A DNA stretch of 64,000 nucleotides from Coprinellus micaceus. Lineage: Eukaryota > Basidiomycota > Agaricomycetes > Agaricales > Psathyrellaceae. Under the pieces are notes generated by a model. It was not told the DNA's origin, searched no databases, and saw nothing but the letters and a program-made list of their open reading frames with translations. Positions within the stretch are counted from its first letter, which is position 1. Every line of letters begins with the position of its first letter. The stretch covers positions 310,001-374,000 of the forward strand of contig OX596336.1 in the NCBI GenBank assembly GCA_951394405.1. The letters run 5' to 3'. The translations under genes and the position numbers were made by a program. Positions 1-10,627 of this stretch are shown in pieces.

Positions 1-1
1 A

Positions 2-691
2 CGCCTGCCCATCACCCACCTTGAAGTCGTTTGCCTTGCGTTTACCGCGTTCAACGTTGGGATGTATGTGTGCAGGTGGGATAAACCACTCGATGTCGAG
101 TGTCCCTTGACGCTGCCAGGTAAGCCTGCTGAGGGATCAAAATCCCTGCGAGCCACGCATAGCTGGCTTGAGGCCACCCTCCACACCGTTTTCGACCTTC
201 CCGTCGGTCCATGGCGGTACCTCGAGTCAGAAAGGAAGTTTTATCCCAGCCTGTACTGCTACCATGGAAAGACGAAGGAACGTTCTTTCCTGGACGCCTG
301 CTTTTCGCTGGCGGAGGGAGGCCTCGGGGGTGATTTCACCTTCGCACTTGCGTTCACGGCATCCAGCTTTGGCGCGATCCATGCTATTGGATGGTCCCTC
401 CCCTTTCCCACTCTAGCCGAACAGCAACTCTGGCGTGCCTCCTGTTTAACCCTTGTGTTCTACCCTTTCTCGCCTCTGGTAACACTGTGGAGTGCGAACC
501 GTCTTCAGGACGGTCCCAGGGCCATCAAAATGATTTTGTGGCCCATAGGATTGTTGTGCTCACTGCTCTCACACATTTTATATGCTGGCGCCCGCTTCAC
601 CTTCCTTGTACTCCCCTTGCTGGAACTTCGAGACATTCCTCACCTATCCCATCAGACTGTGTCTTGGTCAAACCTTCTTCCCCACATTTAG
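2..691 (+). CDS. Uncharacterised fungal membrane protein, 3' end of gene
   Basis: The frame is open from the left edge to the TAG at 689-691, so this is the last exon of a gene that begins outside the window. The visible 229 residues contain the pattern NKP/DKP-LDVECP near the start, a hydrophobic stretch around ALAFTASSFGAIHAIGW, an EQQLWR motif, further hydrophobic segments, and a C-terminus ending LLPHI. This combination is one I recognise from a large family of uncharacterised multi-pass membrane proteins in agaricomycetes. The family has no known activity. No intron is needed inside the visible part. Confidence is good for the coding call, moderate for the family. Confidence 0.72.
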   Translation, partial: RLPITHLEVVCLAFTAFNVGMYVCRWDKPLDVECPLTLPGKPAEGSKSLRATHSWLEATLHTVFDLPVGPWRYLESERKFYPSLYCYHGKTKERSFLDACFSLAEGGLGGDFTFALAFTASSFGAIHAIGWSLPFPTLAEQQLWRASCLTLVFYPFSPLVTLWSANRLQDGPRAIKMILWPIGLLCSLLSHILYAGARFTFLVLPLLELRDIPHLSHQTVSWSNLLPHI

Positions 692-893
692 TTATTTAGT
701 GGAGTTTGTACCTCAGAAAGGCGCTTTTCATCTGTATCCATTGGTCTCGCGCGGCTCTCTGCTCTATACTTGGCTACGTTCTGGAGTCTGGACCGAATAA
801 ATATATCTGAACCACTATGGCCTGGCTTTTATTCCGCTTGAGCTCATGAAAGGGAAGGTAGGCACCTACTGATTTCAACGGGACGTCCCCAAG

Positions 894-1100
894 TCGCGTG
901 GATCCATCGACGACCCTAGCGAACTGGACAGTCTTCTCGTACAGGATTCGAGGCTGGCGTGAATGTTGACGGCGGGAATAGCGCTCGTTGACAGTAAGAA
1001 GGGAGGTGGGTTTCAGCGACGCAGAGAGACGCGATGTCCTATCTGTAGTCTATCAATGGGTGAGGCCTTCTGGGAGTGGAGGTGTTGTACGTACCCCATC
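894..1100 (-). pseudogene. Relic of the F-box/LRR gene's 5' half
   Basis: Read on the minus strand, this stretch is a decayed copy of the 5' part of the F-box gene lying just to the right (positions about 2500-2760). It retains a CQRALF-like segment followed in a different frame by RILYEKTVQFARVVDGSTRL, matching CQRALFH and MYDKTVQFASVIDRSTRL of the intact copy. The frame shift between the two parts and the absence of the rest of the gene mark it as a broken tandem duplicate. The remaining bases of 692-1221 show no other feature. Confidence 0.6.
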
Positions 1101-1221
1101 ATCCAGCGTGGATGTTGGGACGTCACTTGTGTGTAACAAAGGATCTCACTCTATGAACACCATCTCAAAAACGCCGCATTCTTTCTAATGAACATGAAGC
1201 CACTAAAGATCCTCCACACCT

Positions 1222-2775
1222 CTAGGTGCGGTCCAGACGCTCAACTACCATCTCCACTGCGAAAGACGTCACCACGGGTCTTCCTTCCCTTTCCAACCCC
1301 CTCAAACGACCAAATTCCGTCGGAAAAACGTCGTCGTTCAGGGTGGCAACCAGACGCTCTCCATCGTGTATCATTTTTTCCATCTGCAGCCCTTTTTCCA
1401 CAGTCCACCGAGGTTCATGTAACCTCACCTTCACCGTTAGGCGAGCCGTCGTCAACTTTGGTAACACCCCATGCCTTATGAACACCTCATCTAAGAGATT
1501 CCACCGGGGTTTGAAGCAGTCGATAGGAAATGCGCGGGAGTATTTCAAGAAGTGAATATCGAAGTCGATGTCAAACTTGAGGATCTCAAGGCTTTCGAGC
1601 GTCCGTAGGTACGGACTGCATCCGAGGTATGGGTCTGGAGAGAAGTCGATGGGTACGGGGCTCCAGAAATGAATTGGGACATGGAGCTTGAGGTACGTCA
1701 GGGTGGTGAAGCACAGTGAGTTGAGGCTCTCAAGTGGGGACTTTCTCAGGGGTTGGTATCCGTCGGGATGCCGCACTGTGAGGTGAAATACCATTGTTCA
1801 TGATCAGCGGGGATTCAGTGAGACGACCGGTAGGACTCATCACTCACCAGAGAGCTGCAAGGATCTTACACGTTCGACCGATTTGAGGATGTGGAAGGTT
1901 GTTTCTAAGCCCGTCCACTCGGACAGTTGGATTTCGAGTGAAATGATCCTGGACATGTTTGACACGGTAGTGTGGCCAATCAGTCCCGGCATAATCTGGA
2001 GAGCGTTGCTGCTAGGTTGAGGGACCCCGTCGCAGGCCAGCGCTTCCAGCTGCTCGACAGATGGCTTGCGTAAATTGTCTGAATATGTTCTAGGAGTCGC
2101 CGCCATCAGTTCTGAGGAAACGGGTTACATGTAAGAACGACTTACGCCTCCCCCTCATTCCGAGTGATCGAACCAGTCATCAGCCCTAGTACTTGGAGCT
2201 GGGCGGTGTGTATGATGAGGCGTCCAGGGAATGGGCTCATGTCGGTCAAACTAAGGTGGTGTAGCTGTGGCCCTCGGAGCAAAGCACCAAATAACTTCTC
2301 CAAGTGTGTCAGAATCGCGATATCGTATCCCACATGCCCTTCAGGTGGTGATCCATCGAGTGTGGAAGGCGACACGGAGAGGCTGGATAACGCATCCAAT
2401 TTACACAAGGCCAATACTGTCTCCTCTTGCCTCACATCTATTTCATACCGGCTCCTCGTGGGGAGGCGAACATCCAGGTTCCTCACGAGACGCGCAAGCC
2501 GGGTGGATCTGTCGATGACGCTGGCGAATTGCACAGTCTTATCATACATACATAACCCGCCGTTTGGTAGTTATGGAGCGCCTCAACCCGACTTGGGGCC
2601 TATCGGGGACGGGGTGAATGGTGACGGTGTGGAACAGCGCTCGTTGGCAGGAAGGGACGAAGGGAGTTCCCGCCAGGCAGAGAGATGCGACATCTCGTAT
2701 GCGTAGACTGACTGGCGAGTGGGTGAGGTAGGAAATGATGAGTTCGATGAGTTCTTCTGGGAGTGTGGGCGCCAT
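1222..2775 (-). CDS. F-box/LRR-like protein
   Basis: F-box proteins recruit substrates to SCF ubiquitin ligases. The start MAPTLPEELIELIISYL is a typical fungal F-box beginning; leucine-rich, LRR-like segments follow (LTYLKLHVPI, LESLEILKFDI, LPKLTTARL). Proposed exons on the minus strand are 2775 to about 2585, then 2549-2146, 2089-1848 and 1775-1222. The last two introns (55 and 72 bases) have good donors, CTGAT branch points and keep the frame. The first junction is doubtful: the frame changes at a TATGTATG tandem duplication near 2545-2553. Removing one TATG would join the two exons without an intron, as in the paralogue at 59731-61179, which has no intron there. The gene may therefore be intact with a weak 55-base intron, or carry a 4-base frameshift. 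Confidence 0.7.
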
Positions 2776-3353
2776 ACAGTGAGGGGAAGAAGTAGAGTGG
2801 GAAGGATCGATGGAAGTGGCGGTGCGCTGTGTGCAGAGGGGAATGGGGATTAAGGGGAGTTCGGAGATTTCGGGCTGGTGCGCCGAAGAGGGCACTAAAT
2901 CGCGGTACGCTCGCCTGAGATGTCAAGATACCTCCAGGACTCCCCGAGCAGCTGGGGTTTTTCCAAGTTTTGAGAGATGACCTGAAGGCCGATACAATAC
3001 GCTGCTCAAGAGTAGACGCCCAGTAGCAGGGATATAGTCGATCAACAAGGCACCGAATTTGTCCTGGAGGCGGACAGTCAAAGATCGGGTCGATATGGGA
3101 AGTGGATTTGAGATCCACCAATATGCTATGGGCAATGGTAGGTGTTCTGCGGTTTGCCATCCCGATTAACCTCACGCAGTATCCATGTCGACCCGAGAAC
3201 GTTCGTAGCCAAGCCATGGAGCACCTGCTTGTACTGTTGTTACTGGTGAGTCCAACAAAAATGCTAACCAGATGACCAACAAGCTCGCTGAAATGCCCTC
3301 TGAGGCAGGTGGTGGTTGAGGTCAGAGGAAAGTGAGTAATCAAATTTCCAGAA

Positions 3354-3364
3354 TTGGCGCCCAA
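3354..3364 (+). promoter_or_regulatory. GCGCCC promoter motif of CC1
   Basis: TTGGCGCCCAA, 145 bases before the CC1 start codon. It is one variant of the T(T)A(A/G)GCGCCC(A/G) element repeated upstream of many genes in the window. Confidence 0.45.
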
Positions 3365-3394
3365 GTGGGTCTGACCTTAACCCAACGCACCAGG

Positions 3395-3407
3395 CCCTAA
3401 CCCTAGG
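3395..3407 (+). promoter_or_regulatory. Telobox-like element upstream of CC1
   Basis: CCCTAACCCTAGG, about 105 bases before the CC1 ATG. Similar AACCCTAA sequences lie upstream of CC21, CC24, CC26 and the MYND gene. Function is inferred only from recurrence. Confidence 0.35.
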
Positions 3408-3508
3408 CCACTTCATCATCTGGCACGGAATGCGACAACGTCGGGTGCTGCTCTTCTTGTACCACCACCACACCGTCGACGAATCCGACTCCATTTTCCA
3501 CCAATGCC

Positions 3509-6240
3509 ATGAACACAGACGAAGTACGAACTCTCAGAGACGAGAACGCCAACCTTCGGCTCGAAAACTCAAAGTTGAAGACCGATGTCAACGAATTGAG
3601 GGAACACCGACAGGAGTTGCGAGACCTCATCGAATTTTACAAGAACCAGCCCAAGTCCAAGGTCGCTCTCGGGTTTGGCGTAAATGAAAATGAAGTATTC
3701 AGACTCAACGATGAACTTGCCAAGGAACGGGACAAATCGGGCAGAGCAATCGAGGAGGTGGCTGAGTTGAAGGAGAGGCTGAGGAAGGTTGAGGTCGAGA
3801 CGAACAGACTCAAGTATGAGACGATGAGCTCTCAAGGTGAGGCAAAGGTGTTGAGGCTGGAGGGAGATAATGCAAGATTAGAGCTCGACACGTGTCGGAG
3901 GAAAGTTGATGAGTTGGAGGCCAGTTTGGAGGGAGACGGTAGTGCCGGATCCCAAGTACTAGCAGGGATCACAGGAGTCCAGGTGCGTCGGGGTGTAGTG
4001 CTCTAATCGAACTATTTCTAATTGCCCTTCACTCCAGGGTAGTAGGCCTACGCCTTCACTAGAGCCTTCCCCTTCCCCTGCGGACCCGTTCGACCTAAAG
4101 CTCGAATATGTTCCAGAGGAGCATGGGGCTAGCGCCGAAGCGAAAGCTCTTAATAGCTCGAAGTATGGCTCTCCTTCCCGGGAAAGCTCCATGGCGAGCC
4201 CTTCCGCTATGGAAGTTCAATCCATGGCGGTTCCCAGGAGCAGGTCTCCTTCCTTGGAGATCCTAGACGGTCCACCCATAACATCACCGCCGACGAGGCA
4301 TGGTGCTAGGAAGCGCATGAGGGAGGATAATGGAAAGCTGATGCAACCGTTTTACGTGGGTACCATCTGTCTCCACACATCCGGGCGTAAGACTGACGTG
4401 TCATTTAGGCAATGCCTACCTCCCAGCCTAGCGCGAAGGTTCTTGGGAAACGAAAGGCTGCTGCAGAAGAGCCGACGGCAAAAACCCTCCCGAAGAAGTC
4501 CAAGCCCTCGCAAGCTCAAGTATCCACGGTGGGTAACCGCGCTCCGAAATACGTCGCGCGATTATAAACCGTATTCTAATTGCAGGCTACTCCAGCTCTC
4601 GAACCCCAAGGCGCGAATATCCCCGGAGTCTCCCAAGTTCCTACAGCAGGAACGCCAGAGGAAGTAAAGATGGAACTCGACGAGCCAGAAGTGCCTCCTG
4701 GTCTACCCTCCAGAGGATCGCAATCTCATTCACATTCCCAATCGATCCCACTTCCTCACCCAGACCCATCATCCCCTCGTTCTCAATCGACTAACAAACC
4801 CGAGGCCGAAAGCATTCCCCGCCCGAAGTTCAAGTTCAAAGAAGAAGACGCCCTCGTCCTCCCCGAAAGCACCATCGTCCGGTACCTAGCCGATGCACCC
4901 GACCTCACCATCACACCCGGCCCCAGCACGCTGCATGTCCAGCGTGCCTTCCTCCGTCTCGCCTACGGAGGGTCCGACCAGCATTTCCTGCAATACATCT
5001 CCGCCGAACGGAACCCCGGCTTCCTCCCACCAAAAACCGAGGTCAAAGGAAAGAAGGGGAAGAAAACGGGGGAAGAACCAGGGAAGAGACGCCTAGTCTT
5101 CCCTATGCCCGATATGAACCCCGCCATGCCGCTCATGCCCGGCCACTCGGGGCTCCTATTCGCCAGCCGGCATGAAGTGTTGCATAACCCACCTTGGGGC
5201 GTGTTTAGGAGGCATTTGGATGGGAAGACGGCGAGGTGGTTGTATTTGGGGGAGTACAAGTGTAAGCTAATGGGGAAGATGACGAAGGAGGATTTTGGGG
5301 CGCAGAAAGAATCAGTGAGTCGCTTTTCATCATTGTATTGTTGGAAGGGGAGGATGAGGATGCTGATGTTTGGTGGATAGGTGAAGAGGCGCTGGGCCAA
5401 GCACTTGGTCGAGCAAAAGGCGATTGAGTGTTATACGCTGATGAGAGCTCGAATCGCCCTCCGTAAGGCGGGTATGTTACCCATAGACGATAAGGCCGCC
5501 GAACAGGAGCTAGTCACAGGCGAAGTGGCGAATATCACTGGATCTAAAAGGAAACCGTTACCGGTGAATGAGGATGATATCATCCAAGCGTTTGAGCGCG
5601 GAGACGAGGTGCGTGCGTCCTCCTGTTGAATTGTTGCCCCGACTCAAATCGTGTCTAGGGCATTGATATTATCCAAATGCAATGTGTGTCGTACGATCAC
5701 GTCTTTGCGAATGACATAGAAACACGGTACCCTCAATACCCACGCCTGCTCGAGGAGTCTAGGAAGGCTAAAAAGTCTTCTGGATTGTCATCGAAGAATA
5801 GGAAGACTACAGGCGCTTCATCCGCGTCCTCCAAACTCAAGAAGAGCGAAACGACAAGTCCAACGTCCTCTGGATCGACTACGCTATCGACCTCAGCGTC
5901 GAGGAAGAAGCGGCCCCCAGCCCCAGACATTGACTCGGAAGACGACGGTGAAGATATCATCATGGAACGCCTAGGAATCCTTCCAAAACCCTCCCCATCT
6001 CAAATGAGCCCAACACGGAGGAGCGCCCGCGTATCTTCAAAGCCGCAGAAGAAGTGGGTGGAAGAGGCGAGCTCAGAGGAAGGCGATGATGACTGGGAGG
6101 AAGACGTGGTTTCTTTGAACCCCAAATCCGGGCGGACTGTCGGACGGGCTCAAGAACGATGGGAGGGTAGAGGAGGACCAAGTGAGGGGCTGGAGGGGGC
6201 GAGGATGAGGGCGACTTGTCGTATGCGTCGGAGGAGTAAC
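3509..6240 (+). CDS. CC1: long coiled-coil nuclear-type protein with unknown C-terminal domain
   Basis: Six exons fit the frame: 3509-3982, 4038-4355, 4409-4528, 4586-5314, 5381-5608 and 5659 onward. Exon 1 is a coiled coil beginning MNTDEVRTLRDENANL with the family motif HRQELRDL. Exon 2 is Ser/Pro-rich and contains FDLKLEYVPEE and RSPSLEILDGPP. Exon 3 holds AKVLGKRK followed by PKKSK, a bipartite nuclear-localisation-like motif. Exons 4-5 encode a conserved-looking globular part (YLADAPDLTITPGPSTLHVQ, RRWAKHLVEQKAIECYTLMRARIALRKAG) that I do not recognise. The tail is acidic and Ser/Lys-rich. CC21 is its paralogue through exons 1-3. The 3' end is uncertain: the reading frame runs past 6240 into the Tc1 element and stops at 6402, while a frame shifted by two bases gives an acidic tail ending GDLSYASEE with TAA at 6238-6240. 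Confidence 0.75.
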
Positions 6241-6303
6241 TGTGCGGTTTCTTTTGGATATATCGAGTATTTCCCGGACATCTATTTCATATCATACACA
6301 TTA

Positions 6304-6334
6304 CAGTGGCGATCAAAAGTATTGCACAGCCACC
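6304..6334 (+). repeat. Left terminal inverted repeat of Tc1-like element
   Basis: 31 bases starting CAGTGGCGATC; the reverse complement is found at 7873-7903 with one difference. Preceded by the TA target duplication. Confidence 0.93.
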
Positions 6335-6600
6335 CGCCTCGCGACTTTCGACCGCCTCGCGCTCGACACATGGCCCCTGGCCCTACAGTAAAATACAATT
6401 AATGTAACGTAGAACGTGGGGCATGTGGCCACGCGAGATAAATCAAAATCGATCGGAAGGACCATCTGCGATCGGTTGTTCAACATGAGGATTGGGTGTG
6501 CATTTCTTATGCTCACCCTGATGAGTGCGAGTTATGTATATATAGTAAGGCAACGGGTCGCCGGCAAATTACAAAAATATTCCGACGCATCCCCCTCTAT

Positions 6601-7626
6601 ATGGCCTACACCTCACCATGCAAAGTGGTCCGTGTCTTTGAACTCAAGAGCCAGGGCCGGACCAACTCTTCCATCGCCACCCAACTTGGTATTCATCACT
6701 CCACCGTAGGCCGAATTCTCAAGGATCCAAACCGGAAGGCCAATCCACATTACCGCACACCCAAATCTGGTCGCCCTTCGAAGCTAGATGAACGGGATGT
6801 CCGCATTGCCGCCAGAGATCTTTCAGCAACACGGGTTTTTAATGCCACCGAGGTCGCCAAGACACTATTTCCAGGTGTCTCTCGCATGACAGTAGCACGT
6901 CGCCTCAAGGCATATGGGCTGGTGTGCAGGGTACGCAGGAAGCGTCCCTACATATCCCCACCCAATATACTCAAACGGAGGGGATGGGGGTTCCAGTACC
7001 GGAATTTCACACAGGAGGACTGGGACAGGGTGATCTTCTCGGATGAGTCGAAATTCCTACTCTTCAAGTCTGATGGTCGCCAGTATTGCTGGAGGAGGCC
7101 AAGCGAAGCCTTCGATCCACGTTTCACCCTGAAGAACATTAAACACGGCGCAGGAAATATCATGGTGTGGGGGTGTATTACTTCGAAGGGGATGGGCAGG
7201 CTGATTAGGGTTGATGGGATCATGGATGCTCCTGCATACGTCAAGATACTGAAGGGTGGGCTTCTCGGAACCCTGAAGGACTACAGGATCAAGTGCACAG
7301 GAAAGAAGAACTTTATTTTCCAGCAGGACAACGATCCCAAGCACACTTCCCGCCTTGCAACCCAGTTTTTCCTGAGAAAGAAGATCAATAAGCTCTCCTG
7401 GCCACCCTCATCACCGGATATGAGCATCATTGAACACGTCTGGGACCAGATCGACATACGTTTACGTGCACGCGAGAAGCTTCCAACCAACAAGGATCAA
7501 TTGTGGGAAGCTCTGCAGGAGGAGTGGGCGAATTTTCCTCTTGAAAATCTACGGACTCTCTATGATAGCTTACCACGCCGGATTGAGGCGTTGCTTAAGG
7601 CCAGGGGCCATCAGACTAAATACTAA
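6601..7626 (+). CDS. Tc1/mariner-type transposase (DD34E)
   Basis: 341 residues, the usual length for a Tc1-like transposase, without introns. The ATG at 6601 (MAYTSPCKVV) is chosen because the element's N-terminal helix-turn-helix begins right after it (QGRTNSSIATQLGIHHSTV). The catalytic triad is complete: Asp148 in VIFSDESKF, Asp243 in FQQDNDPKH, and Glu278 in SPDMSIIEHVWD, giving 34 residues between the second Asp and the Glu. The WPPSSPDMSIIEHVW block is diagnostic of Tc1 elements. It cuts out the element and reinserts it at TA sites in the nucleus. No stop or frameshift is seen, so it may be functional. Confidence 0.93.
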   Translation: MAYTSPCKVVRVFELKSQGRTNSSIATQLGIHHSTVGRILKDPNRKANPHYRTPKSGRPSKLDERDVRIAARDLSATRVFNATEVAKTLFPGVSRMTVARRLKAYGLVCRVRRKRPYISPPNILKRRGWGFQYRNFTQEDWDRVIFSDESKFLLFKSDGRQYCWRRPSEAFDPRFTLKNIKHGAGNIMVWGCITSKGMGRLIRVDGIMDAPAYVKILKGGLLGTLKDYRIKCTGKKNFIFQQDNDPKHTSRLATQFFLRKKINKLSWPPSSPDMSIIEHVWDQIDIRLRAREKLPTNKDQLWEALQEEWANFPLENLRTLYDSLPRRIEALLKARGHQTKY

Positions 7627-7872
7627 TTTTTACTTTTCTAATCGGCCTTCTCACACTTGAGTTACGGGGGTAGTTGTAGGCGCCTTGCTGATGAGCAAAA
7701 GTACCGCACAGGGGCTTTTTCTCTTGGTGCGCAATTTGCATGCCTATCTAACTGTGAAATATACCCTTTTATATGATGAATGTATTCTCTATATACTACA
7801 TTCATACCCTAATTTTTTTCCAGCCCAGTGGCCCAGTGCTGCACGCAGGAGGCGCGATTGAGTGCACGCCGA

Positions 7873-7903
7873 GGTGGCTGTGCAATACTTTTGAGCGCCA
7901 CTG
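7873..7903 (-). repeat. Right terminal inverted repeat of Tc1-like element
   Basis: Reverse complement of the left repeat with one mismatch; followed by TA at 7904-7905. Confidence 0.93.
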
Positions 7904-7905
7904 TA

Positions 7906-8465
7906 CATTGAATACTAGATTCACCTCTTTGCCCATTTCCTTTAGACGAGTGGAATCGGCCTGAGTGCATACTCCTTTACTTTGTGGTAATCGTGTTCTT
8001 GAAGTGACTCTCGACCCATCCTGTAACCCAGTGACGTTATTCTTCGATACCCGCTTCTTACCTTTCCCCCAGAGCAACGTGCAAGGCACACCTCAAGCTG
8101 TCCTCCACTTGAGTGAGCCGGCCGATGCTTCAAATACCTTATCTTTCTTCGAAGGAGACCATTCTCGAACGAAAGAATGAGGTGTAGTCGGTTCAGGCGT
8201 TGCAAGACGGGCGCTTATCTTATCTTATCGTGCCACGGTGCAAAGAAGGTCGAAAAGGTGATATTGGGTTTGAACGATTCATGGACGCAAGCAAGTGGCT
8301 TTGGGTCACGAACAGATTCGAACACGATAGCAAACGGCGACGACACGGAGCACGGTGAAACAGGAGCATATCGGGCAGCGGGTACGCTCGACGAAACGAA
8401 GGGATTAAAGATACCCAGGTGAGATGTAATACGGTGAGGTTGAGGAGAGTCGGTGATCGAGTGTC
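7906..8465. other. Intergenic region between Tc1 element and CC2
   Basis: No gene is supported. It carries an isolated copy of the GCGCCC promoter motif at 8209-8218 (GGGCGCTTAT on the plus strand) with no recognisable gene next to it. A second possible exon of CC2 could reach 8215, see CC2. Confidence 0.4.
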
Positions 8466-9179
8466 TCACTGGGCCCCCACGAATCGGACAGTCAATGTGT
8501 GTCTAGAAGGGACGTCAGAAATCGTGCTTGAGAAGTGTTTTACATCGAAGCAACTCACGAGGTGACGCGCACCGTCATACGCAAAAACGGCGGCATGGTT
8601 GAGGACTTCCTCCAACGCATCAAGTATACCCTTCGTATCGTCCATAATATACCTCCCATCCGACGGGTCGGTAACCTGGCCAACGCCATGGTTCCTCAAC
8701 GCGCCGCCCGTTGCCCGTTTCATCACCACCATGAACCTCTTCAATAGAATGTTCTCCTCCGCAATCAATCTCTTTTCCTGACGAAGCCTCTCATTCTCCA
8801 CCTCCAAGGTAGCGGCGTGTTCAACAGCACCCTGAGAATTCTCTTCAATGGCCCTCCAAGCAGCCGCAAGGGTTCTCATTTCTGCCTCCTGTTCTTCGCA
8901 GGCGCGCTGAACCTCGGCGTAGCGCCGTTGAGCGTCTCCGTATTTTTCTTGAAAATGTTGAGTCTGGCCGCGAAGATGATCGAGTTCGAAGGTGTTCTCC
9001 TTCATCGTGTTCTTGAGGTTCGCAATCATAAATTGGGCCTTGGACTCGCATTCGGCCAACTCGTCTCTTGTGGCTATTGCCTCTGTCTGGTGGAGGCGGA
9101 TGACGTTTCGCAGATCCTCGTTCTCATCCTTGAGCTCTTTGAGTTCGAGTAGGATTGAATGAGTCGCCCCGGGGTCCAT
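8466..9179 (-). CDS. CC2: coiled-coil protein with C-terminal NHGV module
   Basis: 237 residues if read without introns. It begins MDPGATHSILLELKELKDEN and is coiled coil to about residue 140. A predicted helical C-terminal module follows, with LRNHGVGQVTD and ILDALEEVLNHA. The same module, with LRNQGVDSFTD and MLEAMKHALND, ends CC19, which also matches at the start (VLVELEETKDQNKDLR), so the two are paralogues. A possible donor GTGAGT after GARHL with an acceptor CTTCTAG would extend the protein on the minus strand to 8215. CC19 has no such intron, so I prefer the unspliced stop at 8466. No basic nuclear-localisation tail is seen. No GCGCCC motif was found upstream. Confidence 0.7.
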   Translation of the reverse strand: MDPGATHSILLELKELKDENEDLRNVIRLHQTEAIATRDELAECESKAQFMIANLKNTMKENTFELDHLRGQTQHFQEKYGDAQRRYAEVQRACEEQEAEMRTLAAAWRAIEENSQGAVEHAATLEVENERLRQEKRLIAEENILLKRFMVVMKRATGGALRNHGVGQVTDPSDGRYIMDDTKGILDALEEVLNHAAVFAYDGARHLVSCFDVKHFSSTISDVPSRHTLTVRFVGAQ

Positions 9180-9760
9180 GACGTAGGGTGCGGGTTGTGT
9201 GGCAAGAGAGAAGGGCGGAGGGCGAGCTGTGTGGCTTCGAGCCCGGAAATTATAAGGGAAAGGGGATGATGAGTGGCGGGCGAATGGCAGGGTGCCTCTC
9301 ATCATCCAAGGATACCCATGTGGCGGCACGACAAAGCTAGTTATCGGAGCCGGTTCCTGTATCCAAGGAAGATATTGGGAAGGAGAACGACAAGGTTGGA
9401 TTCAGCTGTACGCGTCGGGCGGGAGACATGAAGAGAATTACAAATAAAGTACCAACATAGCCAAGGGGGAATAATAAAGGGTGCGGAGAAGGCAAACCGA
9501 CGGACCAGCCTGAGGACGATGTCAGAAATGAAATTGGGTAGAGGATAAATCCGGAATTTACCTCAGATTAACTCCCACTCCTCCGCACCAGGAGCACCCG
9601 CGTCGTTGGGAGCATGGCGGTGAGCTTCCGCCATGGGCTCCAGATCATCTACGTCCCTCCCGTCTCGAAACCCTATCCAATCCATGCCTACCCCTATCCC
9701 CCTGTCGGTCCGTTGTTGAGAGAATGTAAAGAGTTGAAGGGGGAGTCAGGCGAATACTAC
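9180..9760. other. Intergenic region between CC2 and CC3
   Basis: Promoter side of CC2 and 3' side of CC3. No gene or recognisable motif seen. Confidence 0.4.
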
Positions 9761-10303
9761 CTAGAAGTCCAATGGCCGTGGACGCTTGTGCGCCCTGCTG
9801 CCCTGTCCCTATTACGGAAGGTGCTTAGTATTAGTACTCAAGGATTCCCTGACATGACCGTAAACGGAAGAGAGTGGACATACCTCATCCCCAATGGCCC
9901 AATTATTGATCGTACCCGCCAATATTGTGCTTAAAGGACCACCCCCACTCGAGAGTTGCAGCCTCGGCTGAAGCCCAACCTCCCCCTCATCTGCGGCTTG
10001 AAAAAGTAGATGTCCCGCCGCCGCATTCGAGGCCTTTTGCTCCTCCAACGCGTCTTCGAGCCGACACCTCTCCCTTGCCGCAAGGTCCCTCCAAAGGTCC
10101 ATCTCCTCATCCTTCCCTTTCAACTCCTGCTTCCGCTTCGCTAACTCAGATCGTAGGCTCTTCACCCGATCCCTCTCAATGCGCCGCTCTTCGGTGAGTC
10201 GGTCCACCTTTCCCTGGAGCAAGGTGTTGAGACTTCGGAGTTCTTGTCGGTGCGTTGTCAATTCCTCGACCTGCGCTGTCAATGAGAGGTTCTTGTCGTT
10301 CAT
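9761..10303 (-). CDS. CC3: short coiled-coil protein with basic RPRPLDF tail
   Basis: Two exons, 10303-9884 and 9808-9761, joined in frame by an intron with donor GTATGT and acceptor AATAG; 155 residues. The start MNDKNLSLTAQVEELTTHRQELRSL carries the family signature and is followed by a coiled coil rich in Lys, Arg and Glu. A segment VGLQPRLQLSSGG precedes the splice junction, and the short last exon encodes GSRAHKRPRPLDF. CC6 shares this end (VGFEPQLSTSSGD, then ARAFRPRALDFSD), so CC3 and CC6 form one subtype. An upstream in-frame ATG near 10523 exists, but the family signature normally sits close to the start, so I chose 10303. The basic tail suggests nuclear location. Confidence 0.72.
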
Positions 10304-10627
10304 AGCTGCGATGTCGGATAAGGTGTGGGATAGAGAGAGGAGGGCGTGAAGTAGGGATGATGGAAGAGGAGAAGGCAAGAGCGATGTCGCAGGCGAAACA
10401 GGGCGACGCTCTGAGACAGAGGTATCGGAACTGATTAGGGGGAGGGCTCCTATTTCCGACAAGCTCCTCTTCCTGGGGGAAATGGAGGTAGTGTAGAAGC
10501 CTGGTCGAAGTAGGAATTTATACATATGCGTATTGTCGCCTGCATGGGGTCGGGATCGCGAAGTCAGAACCACAGTGCAGCCCGACAAGAACACTATTAG
10601 AACGGTACTGACGGATAAAATATAGTG

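Larger units (their letters stand above)
2776..3508. other. Intergenic region between F-box gene and CC1
   Basis: Divergent promoter region. No coding sequence is supported here. It holds the GCGCCC motif at 3354-3364 and a telomere-repeat-like CCCTAACCCTAGG at 3395-3407. Confidence 0.5.
6304..7903 (+). mobile_element. Intact Tc1-like DNA transposon (1600 bp)
   Basis: Both ends carry a 31-base terminal inverted repeat, 6304-6334 and 7873-7903. It begins CAGTGGCG, runs through CAAAAGTATTGCACAGCCACC, and differs at one position near base 9. The element is flanked by a TA duplication at 6302-6303 and 7904-7905, the target-site signature of the Tc1/mariner superfamily. Similarity between the ends continues imperfectly a little further inwards. 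One complete transposase gene lies inside. The near-identical repeats and open transposase suggest a recent, possibly still active insertion, only about 60 bases after the likely end of CC1. Confidence 0.93.

Noticed and set aside
2600..3364. A 254-residue minus-strand frame overlapping the F-box start
   Set aside because: It lies in another frame over the real F-box exon and its promoter, with composition typical of non-coding shadow.
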